Assembly: GCA_902806105.1 (NCBI GenBank)
Contig: CADCVI010000007.1
Span: 1 to 18,232 of the forward strand
DNA: 18,232 bases
Source: an uncultured Rubrobacteraceae bacterium
GTDB lineage: Bacteria; Actinomycetota; Rubrobacteria; Rubrobacterales; Rubrobacteraceae
Reading direction: 5' to 3'
Shown here: piece after piece, positions 6,795 through 13,850 of the stretch
Layout: every line of letters starts with the position of its first letter
Position numbering within the stretch: position 1 is the stretch's first letter
The notes under the pieces: model-generated
What the model saw: the letters and a program-made list of their open reading frames with translations, nothing else
Database searches by the model: none
What the model was told of the DNA's origin: nothing
Translations under genes and position numbers: made by a program

Positions 6795-7877
6795 GTGATC
6801 CGCGTCAGGGAGATACAGGCCGCCGTCGAAGGGATAGCCCCGGCGTCCCTCGCCGAGGACTGGGACAACGTGGGCTTGCAGGTCGGCGACCCGGACGCGC
6901 GGGTGAGCCGGGTGCTCGTCGCCCTGACGCCCCTGCCGGAGGTCTTGGACGAGGCCGAGGAGATAGGGGCGGACTTTCTGCTGTTCCACCACCCGCTCGT
7001 GTTCCGGCCCCTGAAGAGCGTGAACACCTCCTCGTACCCGGGCGACCTCGTCGCGCGAGCCATCAGGGGGGGCCTCGCCATACACGCGGCCCACACAAAC
7101 TACGATGCCGCCCCGGGCGGGGTCTCGGTCGCGCTCGCGGAGGCCCTGGGGCTGAGAGGTCCGCTGGAGGTCGTGGTCCCGCAGGGGGCGATAAAGAAGA
7201 TCGTGGTCTTCGTGCCCGACGAGAACGCAGACGCGGTCGCGGACGCGCTCTCCGGCGCGGGGGCCGGAGTTATAGGCGGTTACACCCGCTGCACCTTCCG
7301 CTCACCCGGGACGGGCACGTTCCTGGGCGGCGAGGGGACGGACCCCTACGCGGGCGAGAGGGGCCGCCTGGAGAAGGTGGAGGAGCTCCGGCTGGAGACC
7401 GTGGTCCCGGCCCACCTCGTCAGCGGGGCGGTCGCGGCGATACGGGCTTCCCACCCCTACGAGGAGCCCGCCTTCGACCTGTACCCCGTCGACGGCTTCC
7501 CGGAGGGCTGTGGCTACGGGAGGGTGGGGCGTTTGGCGGAGCCGCTCGCGCCGCAGGAGTTCGCGGCGCACGTCTCGGACGCTCTGGGGTTCCCGGTCCG
7601 GCTCGTGTCGGACCCCGCGCCCGGGGTACCCGTGGAGCGCGTCGCGGTGCTCGGCGGCTCGGGCGGCTCGTTTATCGGTCAGGCGGCGGCCTCCGGGGCG
7701 GATGCCTACGTCACCGGGGATCTGAGCTACCACGACGCGCTGCTCGCGGAGTCCCTGGGGCTCGTCGCGCTCGACGCGGGGCACGCGGCGACGGAGCTGC
7801 CCTCCCTCGCGCCGCTCGCGCGCAGGCTCGGAGAGGCGGTGGACCTCCCGGTCTCCGTCAGCCGGGTGCGTCGCTAG
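6795..7877 (+). CDS. Nif3-like dinuclear metal-center protein (DUF34, YqfO type)
   Basis: A 360-aa protein of the Nif3/DUF34 family; members form toroidal hexamers with a two-metal site. Some are implicated in GTP cyclohydrolase-like or metal-insertion roles, but the cellular role is unsettled. Visible landmarks: DNVGLQVGDP (24-33), metal-binding FHHPLVF (His65, His66), IHAAHTNYDAAPGG (His100, Asp104), and near the C-terminus TGDLSYHDA and DAGHAATE (His330, Glu334). The central 135-235 region is the PII-like insert of longer YqfO-type members, so length is normal. GTG start with no Shine-Dalgarno, six bases after a -10 box. TAG is at 7875-7877, overlapping the convergent GNAT gene by 20 bases. 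Confidence 0.93.
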   Translation: MIRVREIQAAVEGIAPASLAEDWDNVGLQVGDPDARVSRVLVALTPLPEVLDEAEEIGADFLLFHHPLVFRPLKSVNTSSYPGDLVARAIRGGLAIHAAHTNYDAAPGGVSVALAEALGLRGPLEVVVPQGAIKKIVVFVPDENADAVADALSGAGAGVIGGYTRCTFRSPGTGTFLGGEGTDPYAGERGRLEKVEELRLETVVPAHLVSGAVAAIRASHPYEEPAFDLYPVDGFPEGCGYGRVGRLAEPLAPQEFAAHVSDALGFPVRLVSDPAPGVPVERVAVLGGSGGSFIGQAAASGADAYVTGDLSYHDALLAESLGLVALDAGHAATELPSLAPLARRLGEAVDLPVSVSRVRR

Positions 7878-8424
7878 GCTCGCCCCGGAAGCCCTCGCGG
7901 GAGAGGGAAAAGTACGTCAGGTCTTGTCCGTTTCGGAAGTCCCGGCCGTCCGGGTAGAGACCGGCCTTCTCCATGACGCGCAGGGAGGCTGCGTTCTCGG
8001 TGTCAGCGCCGGCGACGATGCGGTCCAGCCCGGCCTCCTCGAAACCGTACCGGACGACGGCCCTGGCCGCCTCCGTCGTTAATCCTCCGCCCCAGCACGG
8101 CGTCCGGAGGCCGTAGAGCAGCTCGGCCCCGCGGTCGTCCTCGCCGGAGGGCCAGAATCCGCAGAAGCCGATGAGGGCCTTGGATCCCTTTTTCGTCACC
8201 GCCCAGAGGCCGAAGCCGTGCTCCTCGAAGCTTTCGACGCTCCGGACGAGCATGGTGAGGGCCTTCTCCCTGGTGACTACCTCCCCGTCCCACAGGTACC
8301 TTCTGACGCCCGGGTCCGTCCATAGCTCGTGCGCGGCGTCGAGATCCTCCGGCAGGAGCGGCCGGAGGGAGAGCCGGTCGGTCCTTATCTCCAGGGTCCC
8401 GAAGCGCTTCTCCGGCTCGGTCAG
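7858..8424 (-). CDS. GNAT-family acetyltransferase (RimJ/RimL type), CTG start
   Basis: About 188 aa. N-terminal RTDRLSLRPLLPEDLDAAHEL is the classic beginning of RimJ/RimL-type GNATs; the acetyl-CoA loop region reads WGGGLTTEAARAVVRYGFEE, followed by NAASLRVMEKAGL. Such enzymes acetylate N-termini or small amines; the substrate is unknown. No ATG, GTG or TTG exists in frame between the kinase stop and ATG about 57 codons in, which would delete the first strand and helix. CTG at 8422-8424 overlaps the upstream TGA as CTGA, mirroring the ATGA/GTGA couplings elsewhere in this window, so I take it as the start. Third gene of the manA operon; its 3' end overlaps nif3 tail to tail. Confidence 0.85.
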   Translation of the reverse strand: MTEPEKRFGTLEIRTDRLSLRPLLPEDLDAAHELWTDPGVRRYLWDGEVVTREKALTMLVRSVESFEEHGFGLWAVTKKGSKALIGFCGFWPSGEDDRGAELLYGLRTPCWGGGLTTEAARAVVRYGFEEAGLDRIVAGADTENAASLRVMEKAGLYPDGRDFRNGQDLTYFSLSREGFRGEPSDAPG

Positions 8425-9380
8425 CGCGCGCCCCTCTCTCCCATGAAGCGTTCCAGCTCCTCCCTGGTGGGAAGCGCGCGCATGGCGCCGTAGTCCGTGC
8501 AGGCCAGCGCGCCGGCGGCGCAGCCCCTCAGGGTCGCCTCGCGAGTCGCCTCCTCGTCCCAACCATCCGTTTCGGCCAGGTGGACGAGCGCGGCGGCGAG
8601 GAAAGCGTCTCCGGCCCCCGTGGCGTCCACGGCCTCTACCGGGAATGCGGGGACGCTGCCGCGGAAGCCCTCCGACGCGTAGAACGCCCCGTCGGGGCCG
8701 AGGCTCACGAGGACGAGGACGGCGCCGCGTCCGAGCAGCATCCCGGCGGCCTCGTCCGGGTCTTCGGTGCCGAGGAGCGGGCGGAGCTCGTCGTGGCCCA
8801 TCTTGACGATCTGGGAGCGGTCGAGGAGCGGGTCGACGGCCTCGCGGGCGGCTTCGACGCTCTCCCACAGGTGCTCGCGCAGGTTCACGTCGAAGGCCAC
8901 GGGGACGGAGAGCTCGTTCGCCAGCTCGGCGGCCCGGTGGATCGCGCCGCGCGAGGGCTCTTTCAGGAGCGGGATGCTCCCGAAGTTCACGAAGGAGGCG
9001 CCCGAGATCCCCTCGCGGGCCACGTCCTCGGGGGAGAGCAGCTCGTCGGCGGCCGGACTGGAGCGGTAGAAGGTGAAGGAGCGGTCCCCGTCGTCCGAGA
9101 CCTCGACGAACGCTATGGAGGTGCGCGTCGGCGGCTCGCACCGCCTGACCGCAGAGACGTCCACCCCCTCGTCCTCCAGCGCCCGGGCTATAAAGTCCCC
9201 GAAGAGGTCGCGTCCGACGCTCCCTACAAAGGCGGCCTCCGAGCCGAGCCTCGCTGCGGCCACCGCGACGTTCGCGGGCGCCCCGCCCGGCCGGGCGACG
9301 AAGGGCAGCTCTACCGGCGAGGACGACTCCGCCCGGTAGATGTCCGATACGACCTCGCCAAGCGCAACTATCCTGCCCAT
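8421..9380 (-). CDS. PfkB-family sugar kinase, fructokinase-like
   Basis: A 319-aa ribokinase-fold kinase. Landmarks: GGAPANVAVAAARLG (32-46, sugar-binding signature), GSVGRDLFGD (53-62), FDVNLREHLW (163-172; the FDxNxR pattern typical of fructokinases) and VDATGAGDAFLAA (251-263) with the anion hole and catalytic Asp258. It transfers phosphate from ATP to a sugar hydroxyl, most likely fructose to fructose-6-phosphate, in the cytosol. The position directly after manA supports hexose entry into glycolysis, but other sugars or nucleosides are possible. ATG at 9378-9380 follows GAGGAGG at a short spacing. The gene lies 28 bases after manA and overlaps the GNAT start by CTGA. Confidence 0.9.
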   Translation of the reverse strand: MGRIVALGEVVSDIYRAESSSPVELPFVARPGGAPANVAVAAARLGSEAAFVGSVGRDLFGDFIARALEDEGVDVSAVRRCEPPTRTSIAFVEVSDDGDRSFTFYRSSPAADELLSPEDVAREGISGASFVNFGSIPLLKEPSRGAIHRAAELANELSVPVAFDVNLREHLWESVEAAREAVDPLLDRSQIVKMGHDELRPLLGTEDPDEAAGMLLGRGAVLVLVSLGPDGAFYASEGFRGSVPAFPVEAVDATGAGDAFLAAALVHLAETDGWDEEATREATLRGCAAGALACTDYGAMRALPTREELERFMGERGAR

Positions 9381-9408
9381 GTACCCTCCTCAAAGGTAGA
9401 ACATCGCC

Positions 9409-10491
9409 TCACGACAACCCGACCTCCCCCAGCGCCGCTATCCGCGCGTCCGTGTGTCCAGCCTCGCGGAGCGGCCGGATCACGTCTAGTTCGAGATCCG
9501 GGACGTAGCAGGCGACGAGGCTCGCTTCCTCGCCCTCGCCCGGCACGACGCGCACCTCTCCAATCGCCGCGGGCAGGACGCACGACCCGGCCCGCCCGAG
9601 GGCCTCGACGCCGCCGCCGTACTCCAGCGCCACCGCGCCCTCCCCAACGTTCGAGAGCAACAGGCAGCGGCGGGGGTGAGACGGCTCGACGTAAGGCCCG
9701 GCCAGGCTCCAGCGTTCGAGGGCGAAGTGGGGCCCGGCGCAGCCCATGACCCGGCGGTTGGAGGACGCGCCTCCATCGAGAAGCAGTCCTGAGTTCGGGA
9801 CGGGGAGGTAGTCCGTCTTCAGCTCGTCGAGGGCGGCGTTCGTGTTCGCGTCCCAGGTCCCTTCGTCGAGGCGTTCGCCGTAGAGGTCCGTCGGGGTAAC
9901 AAACTGGCCGAGGTCGCTCGTCTGCTGGATCTCCGCTATCAGGGTGTCCGGTCCGAAGGTATGGATGATGCCGCCGGGGACGTAGACGGTGTCGCCGGTA
10001 CGGACCTCGTAGCGCGGCATCACCCGGTCGAAGTCTTCGTCTTTAAAGGCCCGGAAGAGGTCTTCCCGGGAGAGACCCTCCTTCAAGCCAGCCAGGATCG
10101 AGGCTCCAGGCGCAGCCCACAAGATATGCCAGGCCTCGGACTTTCCGTGGGGCTCGCCGTGGGCCTTCCTCGCGGTCTCGTCGTCGGGGTGGAGGTGGAC
10201 GGGGAGGGTGTGCGAGGCGTCGAGGAACTTGAGGAGTAGCGGGAAGTGCGGGCCGCTCCAGCCCTCCCCCACGAGTTCGTCCGGGAACTCCTCGACAACC
10301 TCGTGGAAGGGGCGTCCGGCGTAGGGGCCGTTGGTGACCGTTGCCCGGGCCTCGCGGTAGTCGCTGACCTCCCAGGACTCGGCGACCCTGCCGTCCGGCA
10401 TCCCCTCCTTGCCGAGCAGATCGGGGATCAAGCGCTCCCCGAAGTAGTAGGTGCGGACGTGGGGGGTAAGCTTTATGGGATAAGTCTCCAA
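9409..10491 (-). CDS. manA: Mannose-6-phosphate isomerase, class I
   Basis: A 360-aa cupin-fold enzyme interconverting mannose-6-phosphate and fructose-6-phosphate. The zinc-site pattern is visible: LPVHLHPDD (His99, His101), GKSEAWHIL (Glu119) and VPGGIIHTFG (His177), followed by AEIQQTSDL, as in short bacterial ManA proteins. A C-terminal cupin half (about 250-345) completes the fold. Length is close to the usual 310-390. Starts at TTG (10489-10491), nine bases after GGGAGGA; no better start is near. First gene of the operon with the PfkB kinase and GNAT gene, divergent from the sugar transporter. Confidence 0.92.
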   Translation of the reverse strand: METYPIKLTPHVRTYYFGERLIPDLLGKEGMPDGRVAESWEVSDYREARATVTNGPYAGRPFHEVVEEFPDELVGEGWSGPHFPLLLKFLDASHTLPVHLHPDDETARKAHGEPHGKSEAWHILWAAPGASILAGLKEGLSREDLFRAFKDEDFDRVMPRYEVRTGDTVYVPGGIIHTFGPDTLIAEIQQTSDLGQFVTPTDLYGERLDEGTWDANTNAALDELKTDYLPVPNSGLLLDGGASSNRRVMGCAGPHFALERWSLAGPYVEPSHPRRCLLLSNVGEGAVALEYGGGVEALGRAGSCVLPAAIGEVRVVPGEGEEASLVACYVPDLELDVIRPLREAGHTDARIAALGEVGLS

Positions 10492-10518
10492 GGTCGCGCG
10501 TCCTCCCTCTCGGCTGCT

Positions 10519-10546
10519 CCTATACGGAATGATAGACCTGTCTTAA
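10519..10546 (-). promoter_or_regulatory. Candidate manA operon promoter
   Basis: Minus strand TTAAGA, 16-base spacer, TATAGG. The predicted start is about 20 bases before the TTG start codon, leaving room for the GGGAGGA site. The CTTAAG palindrome (10542-10547) is shared with the region upstream of the divergent transporter promoter, so one regulator could act on both. Confidence 0.35.
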
Positions 10547-10567
10547 GTTTGCCGCGTGGGTGCTGGG

Positions 10568-10573
10568 TATACT
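10568..10573 (+). promoter_or_regulatory. -10 box of sugar transporter promoter
   Basis: TATACT (5 of 6 to consensus) in GGGTATACTGG. A -35 is not clear: TTAAGT lies 19 bases upstream. The leader would be about 30 bases and contains the G-rich ribosome site before ATG 10612. Confidence 0.4.
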
Positions 10574-10611
10574 GGCCCGAGAAGTGGAGTCTATGCTTGG
10601 GGGTGTAGGGC

Positions 10612-11988
10612 ATGTCTAGTTCGGCGTCCGCGGGATCCGGTGGGAACCGAAGCAATGCGCTGGTCTACTTCTTCGGGGCGCTGGGGGGACTCCTCTTCGG
10701 TTACGACACCGGCGTGATCTCCGGGGCCATCCTGTACATCCAGGACGATCTCGGGACGACCTCGTTCATGAACGGACTGATCGTCAGCGGCCTCCTGATC
10801 GGCGCCATGATCGGGGCGGGCACCGCAGGGCCGCTCTCCGACCGCCTGGGCAGACGCAACATAATCCTGATCGCCGCCGTCATCTTCTCGGTAGGCGCTA
10901 TCGGCGCGGCCCTCTCGCCGAACGTGGCGACGCTGGTCTTTTTCAGGGTGGTGCTCGGAATAGCCGTGGGCGGGGCGGCCCTTATTGTGCCGCTCTACCT
11001 CTCAGAGGTCGCCCCGACGGAGATACGCGGCGCCGTCGCCTCGTTGAACCAGCTCATGATCGTCTCGGGCATCCTGGCGGCGTTTATCGTGAACTACGCC
11101 CTCTCGGAGGCCGAGGCGTGGCGCTGGATGATCGGGCTCGCCGCGATCCCCTCGGCCATCCTGCTGGTCGGGATGTTCTTTATGCCGGAGACGCCGCGCT
11201 GGCTCGTGAGCAAGGACCGCGACGAGGAGGCGCGCCGCGTGCTGATGCGCACCCGCAGCGGGGAGAACGCGGATCAGGAACTCCGGGACATCAGGCGCGT
11301 GGAGAGCCAGGAGGAGGGCGGCATCCGGGAGCTCACGGCGTCCTGGGTCAGGCCCGCGCTCGTGGTCGCCATCGGGCTCGCCGTCTTCCAGCAGATCATA
11401 GGCATCAACACGATCATCTACTACGCCCCCACCACCCTCACGAACGTGGGCTTCGAGGCCTCCGGCGCGATCCTCGCGAACGTCGGCATCGGCGTCGTCA
11501 ACGTAATAATGACCCTGGTCGCGATACGCGTGGTCGACCGGGCGGGGCGCAAGCCGCTCCTCCTCGGGGGCCTCGTCGGGATGGTCTTGAGCCTCGCGGT
11601 CCTCGGCATCTCGACCCTCACCCTCCCCGAGCCCTCGAGCCCGTCGGACCCGGTTGCCATCATCACGCTCGTCTGCCTCGCGCTGTTTATCGCCTCCTTC
11701 GCCGCGACCTGGGGGCCGGTGGTCTGGGTCATGCTCCCGGAGGTCCTGCCCCTGAAGATCAGGGGTGCTGCGATGGGTGTTGCCATCTTCCTGCACTGGG
11801 GCGCCAACTTCCTCGTCTCCCTGACGTTCCCGGTGCTCCTGGACGCGATCGGTATCGGCCTCCTCTTCCTCGGCTACGCCCTCGTAGGGGTGCTCGCCTT
11901 CTTCTTCGTCCGCGCCTTCGTCACCGAGACCAAGGGCCGGAGCCTCGAAGAGATAGAGGCCGACCTGCACGAGAGGATGGCCGTCTAG
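10612..11988 (+). CDS. Sugar-porter family MFS transporter
   Basis: A 458-aa, 12-helix major facilitator of the sugar porter family (XylE/GalP/AraE type), normally a proton-coupled hexose or pentose importer. Signatures: FGYDTGVISGA (29-39), GPLSDRLGRRN (73-83), APTEIRGAV (134-142), MPETPRWLV (191-199), QQIIGINTIIYYAP in helix 7, VVDRAGRKPLL, WVMLPEVLPLKIRGAAMG and the terminal VTETKGRSLEEIE. QQ and NTIIYYAP are residues that contact sugar in characterised members. ATG lies after a G-rich site (GGGGGTGTAGGGC). Divergent from manA, with which it probably forms a hexose or mannose uptake and utilisation unit; specificity cannot be read from sequence. Confidence 0.94.
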   Translation: MSSSASAGSGGNRSNALVYFFGALGGLLFGYDTGVISGAILYIQDDLGTTSFMNGLIVSGLLIGAMIGAGTAGPLSDRLGRRNIILIAAVIFSVGAIGAALSPNVATLVFFRVVLGIAVGGAALIVPLYLSEVAPTEIRGAVASLNQLMIVSGILAAFIVNYALSEAEAWRWMIGLAAIPSAILLVGMFFMPETPRWLVSKDRDEEARRVLMRTRSGENADQELRDIRRVESQEEGGIRELTASWVRPALVVAIGLAVFQQIIGINTIIYYAPTTLTNVGFEASGAILANVGIGVVNVIMTLVAIRVVDRAGRKPLLLGGLVGMVLSLAVLGISTLTLPEPSSPSDPVAIITLVCLALFIASFAATWGPVVWVMLPEVLPLKIRGAAMGVAIFLHWGANFLVSLTFPVLLDAIGIGLLFLGYALVGVLAFFFVRAFVTETKGRSLEEIEADLHERMAV

Positions 11989-12038
11989 GGGGACGGGCCG
12001 CCGGCGCCGGGCAGCCGAACGCCGGCGGCTCTTACCGT

Positions 12039-12044
12039 TAACAT
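12039..12044 (+). promoter_or_regulatory. -10 box of leaderless murJ
   Basis: TAACAT, six bases, then ATG of murJ at 12051. No Shine-Dalgarno is present in the 62-base gap after the transporter, so murJ probably has its own leaderless transcript. No clear -35. Confidence 0.4.
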
Positions 12045-12050
12045 CCCCGC

Positions 12051-13625
12051 ATGGCGGCGATCGTGCGGGCGGTGCTCTCGATGTCGGCGGCGACGGTGCT
12101 CTCCAGGATCACCGGGCTCGCCCGCACCCTGGTGCAGGCGGCTACCCTGGGGACCGGCCTCGTCGCCGGTTCCTACGCCTTCTCGAACACGCTGCCCAAC
12201 CAGATCTACGAGCTCTTCATGGGCGGCCTGCTCTCCTCGGTCTTCGTCCCCCTCCTCGTGGAACGTCTCTCGCGCCACGGCGAGGAGGACGCCCGCCGCC
12301 TCACGGACGCCCTCCTTACGGTCGTCGTCCCCCTACTGGCGCTCGTCGCCGTGCTCGTCGCGGTCTTTGCGGGGCCGGTGGTCGAGCTAACCACAGACTG
12401 GAGCGGCTCCCGGAGCCTCAGCCCGGGCGAGGCGCGGGAGAAGACGGGCCTCGCCGTCCTGTTTCTGAGGCTCTTCGCGTTGCAGATCCTGCTCTACGGC
12501 CTCGGCGCGATAGCAACTGGCGTCCTGAACTCGCACCGGCGCTTCTTTCTCCCGACCCTCGCCCCCGTCCTGAACAACCTCGTCGTCATCGCCTCCTTCG
12601 CCCTATATGCTTCCCTGGCCCAGGGACGCCCGATCCTCGCCGTCTACGTCCTGGCGCTCGGGACTACGCTCGGGGTCGCCGTAATGTCCCTCGTCCTGTT
12701 CCCGGCGGTCTACTCCCTGGGCTACCGTCCCCGGCCTCGCCTCGGACACCCGGCGCTGCGTGCCGCCGCGAGGCTCTCCGGTCCCGCCCTCGTCTTCGTC
12801 GCGGCGGCGGTCGGGGTACAGGCCGTGGCGAACTACCTCGGCTCCCGCTACGACGGGGTCGAGGAGCTCTGGTACGCCTTCACTATCTTCTCGCTGCCCT
12901 ACGGGGTGTTCGTCGTCTCCGTCGCCACCGCCATCGCCCCCGAGCTCTCCGAGCGTTTCGCCCGGGGGGACGCCGCGGGCTACCGCGAGACCCTCTCCTT
13001 CGGCCTGCGCGCGACGGCCTTCGTCGTCGTCCCGGCCTCCGTCGGGATGGCCGCCCTCTCCGAGCCGGTCGTCGGCCTGCTCCTGGAACGCGGCAGCTTC
13101 GATGAGCGCGCCACGGCCTCCGTGGCGGACCTCCTCGCCCTCTACGCGGCCGGCCTCCTCGGGTATGCCGCGTACTCCGTCCTGGTCCGGGCTTTCTACT
13201 CCCGCCAGAACACGCGCTCCCCCGCCCTGCTGAACGCCGCGCTCTTCCTGCTCTACACGGCGCTCGCCTACGGTCTCTCCGGCATCTTCGGGCTGCCGGG
13301 CGTGGCTCTGGCCTTCTCGCTGGCCTACGCGGTCCTCGCCCTGCTCTGCCTGCTCTCGACGCGAGAGGAGATCCAGCACGTCGACGGGCGCCGTCTGCTC
13401 CGCTCGCTCCTGAAGATCTCGGCGGCGGGCGCCGCGATGTACGCCACGGCCCGCTTCGGGGTCTTCCTCCTCGGCCCCGGCTCCGGAACCCCGGGGCGGG
13501 CGTTCGTCCTCTTCGTGGCCGGTGGCGCCTCGCTCGCCGTGTACCTCGCGGCGGCGTTGGTGCTGGGGATCGAGGAGCTGCGCTCGGTGGTCTCGTCGCT
13601 CAAGGGACGACGGTTCTTCGGGTAA
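12051..13625 (+). CDS. murJ: MurJ (MviN), lipid II flippase
   Basis: A 524-aa MOP-superfamily membrane protein with about 14 helices, flipping lipid II across the membrane for peptidoglycan synthesis. Landmarks: the first helix with VLSRITGLARTLVQAATLG (17-35), carrying the conserved arginines of MurJ; NTLPNQIYELFMGGLLSSVFVPLL (46-69), the GL(L/F)S-AFVP signature; NSHRRFFLPTLAPVLNNLVVI; and YAFTIFSLPYGVFVVSVATAIAPELS. No C-terminal pseudokinase or sugar-binding domain, unlike mycobacterial MviN. The start is fixed by the leaderless -10; no ribosome site. Downstream lie a GT-C-type membrane protein and, about 3 kb on, a Ser/Thr kinase. Confidence 0.94.
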   Translation: MAAIVRAVLSMSAATVLSRITGLARTLVQAATLGTGLVAGSYAFSNTLPNQIYELFMGGLLSSVFVPLLVERLSRHGEEDARRLTDALLTVVVPLLALVAVLVAVFAGPVVELTTDWSGSRSLSPGEAREKTGLAVLFLRLFALQILLYGLGAIATGVLNSHRRFFLPTLAPVLNNLVVIASFALYASLAQGRPILAVYVLALGTTLGVAVMSLVLFPAVYSLGYRPRPRLGHPALRAAARLSGPALVFVAAAVGVQAVANYLGSRYDGVEELWYAFTIFSLPYGVFVVSVATAIAPELSERFARGDAAGYRETLSFGLRATAFVVVPASVGMAALSEPVVGLLLERGSFDERATASVADLLALYAAGLLGYAAYSVLVRAFYSRQNTRSPALLNAALFLLYTALAYGLSGIFGLPGVALAFSLAYAVLALLCLLSTREEIQHVDGRRLLRSLLKISAAGAAMYATARFGVFLLGPGSGTPGRAFVLFVAGGASLAVYLAAALVLGIEELRSVVSSLKGRRFFG

Positions 13626-13724
13626 CCCGGGATCCAGGTCGCCCTGTCGGGGGATGAAGCGGATTTCGCCCTACTCCTCGTATTCACGAACAAATCGGTT
13701 TCTCCGACGAGCCGAAGTTGTAGG

Positions 13725-13750
13725 CCGGGGGCTACGCGGGTTCTCCCCGG
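13725..13750 (+). repeat. Inverted repeat in murJ/GT-C gap
   Basis: CCGGGG (13725-13730) and CCCCGG (13745-13750) around a 14-base loop, about 100 bases after murJ. No T-run follows. It may be a weak terminator or of no function. Confidence 0.25.
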
Positions 13751-13812
13751 GATGCCGCCTTGTGGTGGGCCGGGCCGTGCTGGTTCCGGGCGACACCGTG
13801 CCGGGGTTCGGC

Positions 13813-13818
13813 TACAAT
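13813..13818 (+). promoter_or_regulatory. -10 box upstream of GT-C gene
   Basis: TACAAT in GGCTACAATCG, 32 bases before ATG 13851, leaving a short leader with GGGGGCCGGA as a weak ribosome site. No clear -35. Confidence 0.35.
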
Positions 13819-13850
13819 CGCCGGGCTGTTCGACGGTACCGGGGGCCGGA

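Noticed and set aside
5302..6798. 498-codon plus-strand frame
   Set aside because: Arg/Gly/Glu-rich, spans azlC and the PAP2 gene in antisense; no domain and no start signal.
7858..9393. Single 511-codon minus-strand fusion of upstream sequence with the GNAT enzyme
   Set aside because: Its first 320 codons are the sugar-kinase region read in a wrong frame; only the last 188 codons are protein-like.
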